In this document: piece by piece, positions 1 to 8,094 of the stretch
Numbering within the stretch: position 1 is the stretch's first letter
Layout: every line of letters starts with the position of its first letter
Assembly: GCF_013087515.1 (NCBI RefSeq)
Contig: NZ_JABFCN010000008.1
Coordinates: 1 to 41,453 of the forward strand
Length of the DNA: 41,453 nt
Direction: 5' to 3'
Origin: Rhizobium sophorae
GTDB taxonomy: Bacteria > Pseudomonadota > Alphaproteobacteria > Rhizobiales > Rhizobiaceae
Notes under the pieces: model-generated
Seen by the model: the letters and a program-made list of their open reading frames with translations, nothing else
Databases searched by the model: none
Told to the model about the DNA's origin: nothing
Made by a program: the position numbers and the translations under genes

Positions 1-293
1 CCGCGGAGGCGGAATCGGATCTACGTTCGGTAATCCGCTATACACGTGCGCAATGGGGTTCTGCCCAGGTACGCCGCTACGTCTCGGGTTTGGAGCGAGG
101 TATCGCAAACCTTGCCGAGGGCAAAGGTCCTTTCAAGGATATGAGCGCGCTTTATCCGGCGTTACGAATGGCGCGATGCCAACACCACTACGTCTTTTGT
201 CTGCCTCGAGAGGATGCGCCCGCCCTCATCGTGGCGATTCTTCATGAACGAATGGATCTCATGAAGCGTTTGGTTGATCGTCTGAACGAATGA
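1..293 (+). CDS. ParE/RelE-type toxin, C-terminal part (5' end outside window)
   Basis: The frame is open from base 3 and ends at TGA 291-293, so about 96 C-terminal residues are visible and the start lies before the window. The text reads as a type II toxin of the ParE/RelE fold: an Arg/Tyr-rich helix (VIRYTRAQWG), a GPF-x-DMS segment, RMARCQHHYVF and the closing AILHERMDLMKRL. Known members inhibit DNA gyrase or cleave mRNA and are neutralised by a small antitoxin encoded just upstream. That partner would be outside the window, so it cannot be shown. No downstream partner is visible. Family assignment is by remembered motif pattern. Confidence 0.8.
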   Translation, partial: AEAESDLRSVIRYTRAQWGSAQVRRYVSGLERGIANLAEGKGPFKDMSALYPALRMARCQHHYVFCLPREDAPALIVAILHERMDLMKRLVDRLNE

Positions 294-650
294 TGTTTGG
301 ACGGAGGCGAGATTACCTGAGCGCAAGACCGACAAATCGTTGTTATCGCGTGGTCAAAAAGGGGGGTCGCCAGTTCTGATCCCTTCAAGAGCTACGTCAT
401 CAGATTTCCCTTCACAGCGATTTCGGACAGTTGATTACCGCACGCGGGTACCGGACATCAATATCAAGCCAAGGTAATGCTTTTTGGGAAGCGTTTAAGG
501 ATGTCAGGTAAACTGTCGTTTTCCTTACATACGTTGGTCGCATTGAATGGTCATGTTTTCAACGGTCTTGATAGAAACGCGAAATGCCCTCCACCGGAGG
601 CAACGGCGGTCTCATTTGGGAATACCGTGATGTTACGCGCAGCAGCAGGC
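294..650. other. Gene-free stretch between the toxin and the LysR gene
   Basis: I see no convincing gene here. The open frame that starts at 477 on the plus strand is the shadow of the LysR gene. Around 429-465 there is an imperfect inverted arrangement (gattACC ... GGTaccggacatc) that could be a decayed mobile-element end, but no transposase remnant is readable. Confidence 0.4.
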
Positions 651-1562
651 TCAAGGCTGCGTGAGCCGTCCGGCCGCATAGTCGCGCGCGAGCGCAATAA
701 ATGCCTGGAAGGCGGCGGAGGAATTGCGCCGATTGGAATAATAGAGGCACAGCGGCACAAGCGGCGGCGTCCAGTCTTCGAGAATGCGCACGAGCCTTCC
801 CGCTGCGATGTCTTCGCGGATATCGGTTTCCATGAAATAGCCGATCCCCACGCCGTTGGCCACCGCGATCCGCGCCAGCGATGCTTCGTCAAGAGTGATC
901 GGTCCCTCGACGTCGAGCTGCAGTTCTTCACCGCCCTTCTCGAACCGCCACCGGAGCAATCCGCCATTGGGAAGCCGCCCGCGAACGCAGGGGTAAGAAA
1001 GCAAATCCTGCGGCACTTGGGGAATTGCCCTGTTTTCGAATAAGGCGGGAGATGCGGCAACCGCCATGCGTCGCATCTTACCCAGCGGTATGGCGATGGC
1101 GTCGCTGGGTACCAGATCTTCACTGCGCAATCCCAGATCGAAGCCCGCCGCCACGACGTCAACAAGCCGCCCCTCGGTGACGAGGTCGATGTGAACTTGC
1201 GGATAGAGCTGCAGATAGTTCAGGACAAGTGGCGCCATGATCTCTCGCGCTGCCGTCGCAAAGGCATTGATGCGCAAGATACCGGACGGCGTCTCCTGCT
1301 GTGAGCGCGCGGTATTCATCGCTTTTTGGATGCCTTCGAGCGCTGGTTTGATCTGTGCGACGAAGATGCGCCCCGCGTAAGTGAGCGAGACGCTGCGCGT
1401 GGTGCGATTGAACAATCGCACGTCAAGCTCCCGCTCGAGCTTGCCCACCGCATTGCTGATTGCTGTCGTCGATATTCCGAGATCGAGCGCTGCCGCTCGA
1501 AACGAGCCGCATCGAACGATGGCGAGGACGGCTTCAAGTTCAACCAGCGAATGGCGAGTCAT
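651..1562 (-). CDS. LysR-family transcriptional regulator
   Basis: The 303-residue product has the usual LysR length. An N-terminal winged HTH is at about residues 4-62 ([20 protein letters not shown], then [26 protein letters not shown]). The remainder is a periplasmic-binding-like effector domain. The ATG at 1562 faces an NTF2-like/SDR gene pair that starts about 100 bases away in the opposite direction, the classic arrangement for a LysR protein controlling its divergent neighbours. The effector is unknown. Control of the SDR pair is inferred from position only. Confidence 0.9.
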   Translation of the reverse strand: MTRHSLVELEAVLAIVRCGSFRAAALDLGISTTAISNAVGKLERELDVRLFNRTTRSVSLTYAGRIFVAQIKPALEGIQKAMNTARSQQETPSGILRINAFATAAREIMAPLVLNYLQLYPQVHIDLVTEGRLVDVVAAGFDLGLRSEDLVPSDAIAIPLGKMRRMAVAASPALFENRAIPQVPQDLLSYPCVRGRLPNGGLLRWRFEKGGEELQLDVEGPITLDEASLARIAVANGVGIGYFMETDIREDIAAGRLVRILEDWTPPLVPLCLYYSNRRNSSAAFQAFIALARDYAAGRLTQP

Positions 1563-1658
1563 TGTTCCGTTTATCGCAATACCCCATGGCGGTTTGTCTC
1601 GCTTATCGGGCGAAAAGTCCAGCGCTAAATTGGCCTCATCACTTTCAAGGAGATGAGC
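1563..1658. promoter_or_regulatory. Divergent control region between the LysR gene and the NTF2-like gene
   Basis: This 96-base gap separates two divergent starts. It contains two direct TTATCG steps (near 1569 and 1604) and an AAGGAG ribosome binding site at 1647-1652 for the rightward gene. LysR proteins normally bind such gaps. No clear T-N11-A palindrome could be fixed by eye. Confidence 0.4.
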
Positions 1659-1988
1659 ATGTCAATGAACTTACCTAAGCCAATCGCACATTACATCGAG
1701 GCAAACGCCCGTCTCGATATCGACGGCATGATGAAGCCCTTTCTGGATGACGCGGTCTTCATCGACAACGGCAAGCGTTACGAGGGCCTGGCTGAGATCC
1801 GGAAACTGCTCAAGGATGAAGCGATCGCGGTCAAGGCGATCTTCGAGCCAGATACTGCCAGTGAAGAACAGGGCATCGTCGTGCTCGAAGGTCCCGCACA
1901 TGGCGATTTTCCGGGCAGCCCGCTCCGCTTTACCTATCGCTTCACGCTGGCGAACGACGCCATCAAGATCTTGGAGACCACGGTATGA
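1659..1988 (+). CDS. NTF2-like / SnoaL-like small protein
   Basis: This is a 109-residue protein of the nuclear-transport-factor-2 fold. The start with [21 protein letters not shown] and [14 protein letters not shown] is the typical first helix and strand pair, and the end with [12 protein letters not shown] is the typical sheet. I chose ATG 1659 because AAGGAG at 1647-1652 sits six bases before it; ATG 1653 would leave no spacing. The stop overlaps the SDR start (ATGA at 1985-1988), so the two are translationally coupled. Members of this fold are often small isomerases, dehydratases or ligand-binding accessory proteins. The substrate cannot be named. Confidence 0.8.
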   Translation: MSMNLPKPIAHYIEANARLDIDGMMKPFLDDAVFIDNGKRYEGLAEIRKLLKDEAIAVKAIFEPDTASEEQGIVVLEGPAHGDFPGSPLRFTYRFTLANDAIKILETTV

Positions 1989-2773
1989 ATATCAAGGCAG
2001 ATCCCACCGAGTTCGCTGGCAAGCGCATACTCATTAGCGGCGGCACCAAGGGTCTGGGCCGCGCCACGGTCGAGCGCTTCCTCGCCGGCGGAGCCCGTGT
2101 TGTCACGGCCGCCCGCACGATCAAGGATCCAATCGAGAGCGTCGAATATGTCCAGGCAGACCTGACCACGGCAGAAGGTGGTGAAGCATTCGCCAAGGCG
2201 GCGCTCGAGCGGCTCGGCGGCATCGACATCCTTGCCCATATCATCGGAGGCTCGGCTTCGCCGGCGGGTGGCTTCGCCGCGCTGACGGACGACCACTGGC
2301 TCGCCGAACTGAACCTTAACCTGCTGGCGACCGTCCGGCTCGATCGCCTGGTCATCCCGCAGATGCTTGAGCGGGGCAAGGGCACTGTAGTGCACATCAC
2401 CTCAATTCAGTCCGTCCTGCCGCTGCCCGAATCCACGACAGGCTACGCCGCCGCCAAGGCCGCGCTGAGAACCTATAGCAAGTCAATTTCGAAAGAGCTC
2501 GGTCCCAAGGGAGTGCGGGTCAATTCCGTCTCGCCCGGCTGGATCATGACCGACGCCACAGGAGACTTTCTCGAAATGCTTCGCAACGCCAATGGCGGAA
2601 CGATCGAGGACGCGCGGCAGTCTGTGCTCGATGCCTTGGGCGGGATCTCGATCGGGCGCGGAGCCGAGCCTGAGGAGGTGGCCGACCTTATCGCCTACCT
2701 TGCCTCCGACCGTGCTGCTGCGATCCACGGCGCCGAGTTTATCATCGATGGCGGGACTATCCGGACCGTCTGA
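1985..2773 (+). CDS. Short-chain dehydrogenase/reductase (SDR)
   Basis: The 262-residue length is normal for a classical SDR. The cofactor loop is GGTKGLGRA (about 19-27). The catalytic set is Ser in the HITSIQS segment (about 138-143), Tyr154 and Lys158 in GYAAAKAA. The usual NNAG turn is replaced by HIIGGSAS. The PGWIMTDA segment and the C-terminal IDGG are present. It is coupled to the NTF2-like gene by ATGA overlap and has GGAG at about 1973. It probably performs NAD(P)-dependent oxidation or reduction of a small alcohol or ketone. The divergent LysR gene is the likely regulator. Confidence 0.92.
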   Translation: MNIKADPTEFAGKRILISGGTKGLGRATVERFLAGGARVVTAARTIKDPIESVEYVQADLTTAEGGEAFAKAALERLGGIDILAHIIGGSASPAGGFAALTDDHWLAELNLNLLATVRLDRLVIPQMLERGKGTVVHITSIQSVLPLPESTTGYAAAKAALRTYSKSISKELGPKGVRVNSVSPGWIMTDATGDFLEMLRNANGGTIEDARQSVLDALGGISIGRGAEPEEVADLIAYLASDRAAAIHGAEFIIDGGTIRTV

Positions 2774-2780
2774 GGGTCCT

Positions 2781-2812
2781 TCCCGGCGTTCGCGCGAGAG
2801 CGGACGCCGGGA
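2781..2812 (+). terminator. Strong hairpin after the SDR gene
   Basis: A 13-bp stem (2781-2793 with 2800-2812, one G-U pair) with a six-base loop starts seven bases after the SDR stop. No T run follows, so it may be a weak intrinsic terminator or an mRNA-stabilising hairpin. Confidence 0.55.
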
Positions 2813-2906
2813 GATAGTCTACTCTTGCCGATGGATAAAGCCGTCGCGGGTTGCCAATACGAACAGTTGGCATCGGTCGGCGGCGCTTGAAAGAGATGCT
2901 CTAACC

Positions 2907-3488
2907 ATGACTGAAACTTCATCCTGCGAGCGCTGCAGCTGGGCTCAAGACGACCCGCTGATGCGGGACTATCATGATGCCGAATGGGGAGTACCACAAC
3001 GAGACCCCCGGATGCTGTGGGAAATGCTCATGCTGGAGGGGTTCCAGGCAGGGCTTGCCTGGATCACTATCCTGCGCAAGCGTGATGCCTTTCGAGCCGC
3101 CTTCGCTGATTTCGATCCGCTCAAAGTCGCCGCTTTTGACGAGAGGGATATTGAGCGCTTGATGGCAGACCCTGGCATCGTGCGCGCACGGGCCAAAATC
3201 GAAGCCACGATCAAAGGCGCGCAAATCTACTGCGACATGCAGGATCGCGGCGAGGACTTCTCGGCATTCTGCTGGTCCTTCACGGAAGGCGCGCCTGTCC
3301 TTAGTGACGGTGAGAGCTGGGTTGCGAGTACAACGCTGTCCGAGAAAATCTCGCAGGAATTGAAGCGGCGCGGCTTCAAGTTTGTCGGACCGACCATCAC
3401 CTACGCGTGGATGCAGGCGGTCGGCATCGTCAACGATCATTCTCTCAGGTGCTTCCGACGCCACGTAGTGCCCGGAAAAATGCCTTAG
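2907..3488 (+). CDS. tag: DNA-3-methyladenine glycosylase I
   Basis: This 193-residue protein excises 3-methyladenine from alkylated DNA in base-excision repair. It carries the family hallmarks in order: ERCSW, YHDAEWGVP, EGFQAGLAWITIL, RGFKFVGPTITYAWMQAVG and NDHSLRC. The zinc ligands of E. coli Tag (Cys4, His17, His175, Cys179) correspond to Cys10, His23, His178 and Cys182 here, with spacing preserved. The open frame extends upstream to 2592 inside the SDR gene; ATG 2907 fits the family N-terminus. It appears to be transcribed alone, after the hairpin at 2781-2812. Confidence 0.95.
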   Translation: MTETSSCERCSWAQDDPLMRDYHDAEWGVPQRDPRMLWEMLMLEGFQAGLAWITILRKRDAFRAAFADFDPLKVAAFDERDIERLMADPGIVRARAKIEATIKGAQIYCDMQDRGEDFSAFCWSFTEGAPVLSDGESWVASTTLSEKISQELKRRGFKFVGPTITYAWMQAVGIVNDHSLRCFRRHVVPGKMP

Positions 3489-3699
3489 GACGATCCTGCT
3501 TCATCAACGGCCATCGTGCGAGCCAAGTCTCGACCTCGGGGCGCAAGGTCAAGACTAACACGCCCGACGCACTCGCACGTCGCTTGCACTTCACGCTCTC
3601 GGGCGATGCGATCAGACAACTGACCGTCATGCCGGCCAAGCCTGCTTTGCGCGCCCGCGCAGCGCTGAGCTTTCCAACCCCATCCTGAAAGGAATGACC

Positions 3700-3915
3700 A
3701 TGTTCGCCGTCTATGCAAAGAAGCGAATTTCGCAGGCCCTCTTTCCTCCCTTGTCATCGGAGAGCGTCCTGACCCGATCGTGAACGAGGGCTGGGTGCGA
3801 GTGAAAGTGACACACGCCAGCCTAAACCGGCACGACATCTTCACCCTCGCGGGATGACCTCCCAGGAGGGGCCAATCCCGTTTCCGATGATCTTGGGCAA
3901 TGACGCCGCAGGATT
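3700..3915 (+). pseudogene. Zinc-type alcohol dehydrogenase, N-terminal fragment with frameshifts
   Basis: Joining pieces from three frames gives an N-terminus of a medium-chain dehydrogenase/quinone reductase: MFAVYAK (frame of 3700), then ERPDPIV-NEGWVRVKV-THASLNRHDIFTLAG in a second frame, then PIPFPMILGNDAAG after another shift at about 3851. The rest of the gene is missing. The text runs directly into ferredoxin sequence at about 3912, which suggests a deletion junction. No functional product is expected. Confidence 0.75.
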
Positions 3916-4218
3916 ATGTCGTTACCGACCATTGCACCGGCCGGATGCCGCTACACGGAGTGCGTGACGGTCTGTCCCGTCGAATGCTTCCACATCGACG
4001 ACGACATGACCTATATCGACCCCGACAATTGCATCGATTGTGGCGGTTGTGTCCCTGCATGCCCGGTTGGCGCGATCCAACCGTCCTACCTCCTGTCGCC
4101 AGATCAGCAGAAATGGATTGAGATCAACAGGCGCCGCTCTGCCGAGACGCCTGTTGTCAACACGCGCCTGCCGCCGCTTCCGGGAGCAGACGAGCGAAAG
4201 AAGGCAATGGGCCTATGA
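3916..4218 (+). CDS. 7Fe-type ferredoxin with shifted N-terminus
   Basis: The 100-residue product matches the FdxA-type two-cluster ferredoxins: CRYTECVTVCPVECFH, then CIDCGGCVPACPVGAI, and a C-terminal helix ending ADERKKAMG. The normal opening (YVVTDHCTG) is present in a different frame (positions 3915-3941), and about four extra bases (CGGA near 3939-3942) break the join. The ATG 3916 product therefore loses the first cluster cysteine (Cys8 in Azotobacter FdI, a 3Fe-4S ligand). It overlaps the ferredoxin reductase start by four bases (ATGA), so the two once worked as an electron-transfer pair. It may be a damaged gene, or the extra bases may be a sequencing error. Confidence 0.65.
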   Translation: MSLPTIAPAGCRYTECVTVCPVECFHIDDDMTYIDPDNCIDCGGCVPACPVGAIQPSYLLSPDQQKWIEINRRRSAETPVVNTRLPPLPGADERKKAMGL

Positions 4219-5618
4219 CGGTGTCGCTTTATCATGTTGCCGTCGTGGGTGCCGGTCCAAGTGGTTTTTATGCTGCCGAAGCTTTGCTTCGGTCCGGTAA
4301 AGACATTGAGGTCGATCTGTTCGAGCGCTTGCCTGTGCCCTATGGTCTGGTTCGGTTCGGCGTCGCCCCCGATCATCCGAAGCTCAAGCAGGTCACCGCG
4401 GTCTTCGAGAGGATCGCGCAGATGCCGGGCTTTCGCTTTATCGGCGGGGCAGACATCGGTGTCGATATCAGCATCAACGATCTTCGTAGATCCTATCATG
4501 CCGTTATCCTGGCCACCGGGGCCGCGCTGGGTCGTGAGATCGGCCTGCCGGGCGAAAATCTGCCCGGCACGCATCAGGCCAGTGATTTCGTCGGATGGTA
4601 CAATGGTCACCCGGATTGTCGGGATTTGACCTTTGACTTTGGCGGCGAGCGGGCGGTCGTCATTGGCCATGGCAACGTCGCCCTCGACGTGGCCCGTATC
4701 CTTGTCAAGACGCCGGACGAACTGCGCCATACGGATATCGCCGGGCACGCTCTTGAGGTGCTGGCCGAAAGCCGGATTCGCGAAGTGCATCTGGTGGGGC
4801 GGGGCGGTCCGGCCGGTACGCGCTTCTCGGCGAAGGAACTGCAGGAATTCGGGACCCTGGAAGACTGTGATCCGGGCGTGGAAACGGGCGATCTTGGTGC
4901 TGACCCATTTGACTCTCCTCACAGCACCGACCCGGAACGAAAAATCGCCATAGGCCTTCTTGACGCGTTCTCCCGCCGCACATGGGAGAAAAGCAAGCGC
5001 TGCCTTTTCCGCTTCCATCTCAACCCGGTATGTTTCGAAGGTGATGAACGTGTCAGCCGCGCTGTGTTCCGTTCGAGCGCAGCGGGCGAGGGACTGGAGC
5101 AGGGTGTCGCGATCGAAACGAACCTTGTCTTCCTGAGTGTCGGCAGACGAAGCGCACCGGTTGCCAACGTTCCCTACGACGCAGCCCGGGGCGTCCATGC
5201 CAATATGGGTGGCCGCATCGGTCGCGAGGGAGAGGAGGCTCTCGGCCTTTATGTGTGTGGCTGGAGCAAGCGCGGTCCTCAGGGAACGATTGGCACGAAT
5301 CGCGCCTGTGCGCTCGATACGGTTGAAAAAGTCCTGGCCGATCTCGATGCCCTGCCATTGCCACATCCTGCCGCTGCGGACGGTGTCCTCTCCCTGATCT
5401 GGGAGCGCCAGGGACTGCGCCTCGACTTCGACGCCTGGCGTGCCATCGACATGGCGGAGGTGGCCCGGGGCCGCACGCTGGGCAAGCCGCGCGAAAAATT
5501 CGTCTCCGTTGAGGCGATGATTGCGTGCGCGCTTGTCGATTCCTTCGGTCGCCGGGTGAGCTATCTCCGGCTGTCCGTGACGGATCGCTGCGATCTGCCA
5601 AAAGCGTCGCCGATATAG
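4215..5618 (+). CDS. Ferredoxin--NADP reductase, adrenodoxin-reductase type, with a foreign C-terminal tail
   Basis: The product has 467 residues. The FAD-binding loop is VAVVGAGPSGFYAA near the start, followed by LPVPYGLVRFGVAPDHP, a second dinucleotide loop (VIGHGNVALDVAR), and VHLVGRGGPAGTRFSAKEL. This is the FprA/adrenodoxin reductase family, passing electrons between NADPH and ferredoxin. It overlaps the ferredoxin gene by four bases. The body ends at about residue 434 (REKFVSVEAM). The last 34 residues read as the beginning of MoaA (DSFGRRVSYLRLSVTDRCDL) plus six unrelated residues. The core looks complete, so activity is possible despite the tail. Confidence 0.85.
   Translation: MTVSLYHVAVVGAGPSGFYAAEALLRSGKDIEVDLFERLPVPYGLVRFGVAPDHPKLKQVTAVFERIAQMPGFRFIGGADIGVDISINDLRRSYHAVILATGAALGREIGLPGENLPGTHQASDFVGWYNGHPDCRDLTFDFGGERAVVIGHGNVALDVARILVKTPDELRHTDIAGHALEVLAESRIREVHLVGRGGPAGTRFSAKELQEFGTLEDCDPGVETGDLGADPFDSPHSTDPERKIAIGLLDAFSRRTWEKSKRCLFRFHLNPVCFEGDERVSRAVFRSSAAGEGLEQGVAIETNLVFLSVGRRSAPVANVPYDAARGVHANMGGRIGREGEEALGLYVCGWSKRGPQGTIGTNRACALDTVEKVLADLDALPLPHPAAADGVLSLIWERQGLRLDFDAWRAIDMAEVARGRTLGKPREKFVSVEAMIACALVDSFGRRVSYLRLSVTDRCDLPKASPI
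5517..5596 (+). pseudogene. moaA N-terminal fragment fused in frame to the reductase
   Basis: Positions 5517-5596 encode the first about 26 residues of the radical-SAM enzyme MoaA (GTP 3',8-cyclase), up to TDRCDL. The text stops just before the CxxxCxxC iron-sulfur motif is completed. The downstream bases 5597-5665 are an unrelated C-terminal scrap in another frame (AKSVADIESRLQSALVALKA, then ID and stop). This is a deletion junction, so no MoaA activity is encoded here. MoaA belongs to molybdenum cofactor synthesis. Confidence 0.7.
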
Positions 5619-5734
5619 AGAGCCGCCTGCAAAGTGCGTTGGTCGCATTGAAGGCAATCGACTGAATTCCTCGAGACTCCGCCCACTAGGCGGGGCCTCG
5701 CCCGCTCTGACTTTTCCACCGTTCTTCCTTATTG

Positions 5735-5805
5735 GATGAAAATGGATGGAAAAATGGAGTCCGTTGTGTCATATCCCATTCGGATGGAAATGGATGGGAT
5801 AATGG
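5735..5805 (+). promoter_or_regulatory. ATGGATG repeat cluster and 8-bp inverted repeat before the Fic gene
   Basis: The 70 bases before the Fic start contain several copies of the step ATGGA/ATGGATG in direct orientation. A perfect 8-bp inverted repeat TATCCCAT (5772-5779) / ATGGGATA (5794-5801) ends four bases before the start codon. This is a good candidate operator, probably for the HTH domain of the Fic protein itself. Confidence 0.6.
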
Positions 5806-6861
5806 ATGACGGCCATTGATCTAGCGAGATTGCATATCACGCCTGAGATCCTGTCGTTGGTCGCCGAGATTGACGAATTCAAAGGTGCATGGCGAGCGCT
5901 CGGTCGGATCGCGCCAGACCGGCTCTCCAGCTTGCGACGGGTGGCGACGATCGAAAGCATCGGTTCGTCGACCCGTATTGAAGGCGCAAGACTAAGCGAC
6001 CGCGAAGTCGAAAGGCTGCTCTCAAACCTCCGTATCGGCTCATTCACCAGCCGAGACGAACAAGAGGTGGCAGGCTATGCCGAGGTGATGGAAACAATCT
6101 TCTCCGCCTTCGACGCGATCCCGCTTGACGAAAATCACATCCGCCAACTCCATCGAGATCTGCTCGCTCACTCGACTAAGGATGAGCGACACAGGGGAAA
6201 CTGGAAAACCCTTGCCAACAACGTCGAAGCCTTCGACGAAGATGGGCGAAGCCTGGGAGTCGTCTTCACGACGGCATCCCCCTTCGATACGCCGGGCCGG
6301 ATGTCGGAACTGGTGTCCTGGCAACAGGCCAAAGAGAAGGACGGGACGTTCCACCCGCTGCTCATCGTCGCTGTCTTCGTTGTGGTCTTTCTGGAAATCC
6401 ATCCTTTCCAGGACGGCAATGGCCGCCTGTCGCGAGCCTTGACCACTTTGCTGCTCCTTCGGGCGGGCTATACCTACGTGCCATACAGCTCTCTCGAAAG
6501 CGTTGTCGAGCAGAACAAGGAAGCCTATTACCTCGCGCTTCGTCGAACACAGGGCACGATCCGGACTGATCAACAGGACTGGAATCCATGGGTCGAGTTT
6601 TTCCTGCGGAGCCTGCAGCGTCAGAAGCAGCGGCTCGAGCGCAAGATCGAGCGTGAACGCATCCTGCTGGGCGACCTGCCGGAGTTGTCAGTCGCGATCC
6701 TCGAACTGGCGCGTGAGCGCGGGCGCGTCACGGTGATGGACGCGGCCAAGGCCACAGGTGCAAGCCGCAACACCGTCAAGGATCACCTTCGGGCGTTAAC
6801 CGAGCAGGGACATCTGACCCTTCATGGAGCGGGTCGTGGGACCTGGTACGGCCTGACGTAA
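5806..6861 (+). CDS. Fic family protein with C-terminal winged HTH
   Basis: The product has 351 residues. The Fic active-site motif HPFQDGNGRLSR spans residues 199-210, with His199 catalytic; known members transfer AMP from ATP to a hydroxyl of a target protein. The N-terminal inhibitory helix has the S/T-xxx-E-G/N pattern (Ser55, Glu59, Gly60), as in class II Fic proteins that hold themselves in check. The last about 80 residues form a winged HTH (ARERGRVTVMDAAKATGAS, then RNTVKDHLRALTEQG). The repeat-rich sequence just upstream suggests self-regulation. The target is unknown. It stands alone, with decayed sequence on both sides. Confidence 0.92.
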   Translation: MTAIDLARLHITPEILSLVAEIDEFKGAWRALGRIAPDRLSSLRRVATIESIGSSTRIEGARLSDREVERLLSNLRIGSFTSRDEQEVAGYAEVMETIFSAFDAIPLDENHIRQLHRDLLAHSTKDERHRGNWKTLANNVEAFDEDGRSLGVVFTTASPFDTPGRMSELVSWQQAKEKDGTFHPLLIVAVFVVVFLEIHPFQDGNGRLSRALTTLLLLRAGYTYVPYSSLESVVEQNKEAYYLALRRTQGTIRTDQQDWNPWVEFFLRSLQRQKQRLERKIERERILLGDLPELSVAILELARERGRVTVMDAAKATGASRNTVKDHLRALTEQGHLTLHGAGRGTWYGLT

Positions 6862-7200
6862 AGACGGAGTAGTAGTGGTTAGCCGATGCGCCGGGATCGG
6901 AGCTGTGGCCCAACTGGACGCGGCGCCATTGCCACGTCCTTTTTCCGGTTGTTAGCCGTGCTCCATTCGCGGGCTCGATGAGGCAGGGCGGCGCCGCCGC
7001 CATTCCTCGCGCGGCAACAAAGCTCCTCCCGGCCGCCCTCCATTTCATTTCGGCCCGTTGGGTGCGGTCCGATCGGACGCAGAAACGGCGCGTGGCTACA
7101 CCTGAACGAGTACGGTCAAACCTATCCGATCTACAACCAGGGACACGATTCCGGGACGCCGGAACATGTCTTCCAGCCACGCAGGCAGGACAAGGTCGAC
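6862..7200. other. Gene-poor stretch after the Fic gene
   Basis: No complete gene is recognised. From about 7060 the frame of the next entry is already open (reading NGAWLHLNEYGQTYPIYNQ at 7084 onward), so part of this stretch may belong to that gene or to a longer ancestor of it. No start codon with a ribosome binding site could be assigned. Confidence 0.4.
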
Positions 7201-7761
7201 GTGCGGCGAGACGGAGCGATCAGCGATGATCCGCGCCCGTTTTTGAAAGAGCTTTACGAACGCATCGGCAGCAACCGGACGCTCAGCTTCGATCTCGAAC
7301 ATCGATACGGGACGACGGTCGATCTCAATCTGCGGGCGAGTCTATCGACCCATGCCGACCGGCCGCCCTTCCTGCCATCCGATGCGCAGCTCAAAATGCC
7401 TTCCGGCGACAGTCTCCTTCCTGCGCATATCACTGGCCGACCCGACGACAGCGGAAATTCATGTAGACCAGACCATACTGATTTCAGCGAGGTTGGGAGT
7501 TCCCCGCGCTGGGTTCTCAATCTCGTCGCGTGGCGATCTGTCGCCGAGATGAGCCAAGCTCAGAACATCTTTCTCGTTGGCGAATTCCTGCGTTTCGATT
7601 TCAATGAGGGTCTCAACACGCCGGACCCCCGCGGCGCCATCCGCGGGGCACTGAGGCAGGCCACCGGGATCACCACAACGCGTTGGGAAATCACCGACCC
7701 CCTGCGGAATTTGGCATCGGATTGGCTTGCCAATCCCCCACATCGGCCCTTGATCCGATAG
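7201..7761 (+). CDS. Unrecognised protein, possibly a gene remnant
   Basis: I do not recognise this product. The frame from GTG 7201 gives 186 residues and is open further upstream to at least 7033. Visible features are a charged segment (RPFLKELYERIGSNRTLSFDLEHRYG) and a later hydrophobic stretch (VLNLVAWRS). There is no signal peptide, membrane span or known motif. It lies between a lone Fic gene and a decayed hydrolase, and the text quality changes along it, so it may itself be degraded. Coding potential is uncertain. Confidence 0.3.
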   Translation: MRRDGAISDDPRPFLKELYERIGSNRTLSFDLEHRYGTTVDLNLRASLSTHADRPPFLPSDAQLKMPSGDSLLPAHITGRPDDSGNSCRPDHTDFSEVGSSPRWVLNLVAWRSVAEMSQAQNIFLVGEFLRFDFNEGLNTPDPRGAIRGALRQATGITTTRWEITDPLRNLASDWLANPPHRPLIR

Positions 7762-7849
7762 CAGTGCCGCTCACCGACATTTCAAACGTGGACGACCTAT
7801 GCACTTGCTGCCGCTTCAGCCTGGAAATCGTCCGCAGGAACGGGATTGC

Positions 7850-8033
7850 GGCGCCGGCGAGACGATGGCGCACGGCGGCCGTGATGTGTTGATGCCGCCG
7901 ATCAACGCCTTCGCCGTGCAACACGGTCTCCCAAACGCTCAGCTCGTCGTGCTTTATCCGGACGCCAACCACGGGCCGTAGCCAGTAGCCGGACTTGTTC
8001 GTAGAGCACGCCACGCTTTTCCTGGATGCATGA
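7850..8033 (+). pseudogene. Alpha/beta-hydrolase C-terminal remnant
   Basis: One frame reads RDVLMPPINAFAVQHGLPNA, then QLVVLYPDANHGP and a stop at 7978-7980. After one shift the text resumes as DLFVEHATLFLDA and stops at 8031-8033. Together this is the end of an alpha/beta-hydrolase of the kind whose C-terminus reads VPTxNSxxLxxxxPNAQLxxYPDxxHG...PExFVxHAxxFL. The catalytic His lies in NHG. The N-terminal two thirds, including the nucleophile, are gone. Confidence 0.7.
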
Positions 8034-8094
8034 TGGTGGCGGTTTCGATTGATCTAGCCGAGAAAGACAGCTCTCCATTCATCACGAGATGACC

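Noticed and set aside
294..480. A possible insertion-sequence end (inverted steps near 429-465)
   Set aside because: No transposase text, target duplication or known terminus could be established by eye.
477..1043. A plus-strand frame opposite the LysR gene
   Set aside because: It is a shadow of the LysR effector domain, with no ribosome binding site and no domain.
4104..5657. A 517-codon minus-strand frame opposite the ferredoxin reductase gene
   Set aside because: It is the antisense shadow of a strongly recognisable reductase in GC-rich DNA; its translation shows no domain pattern.
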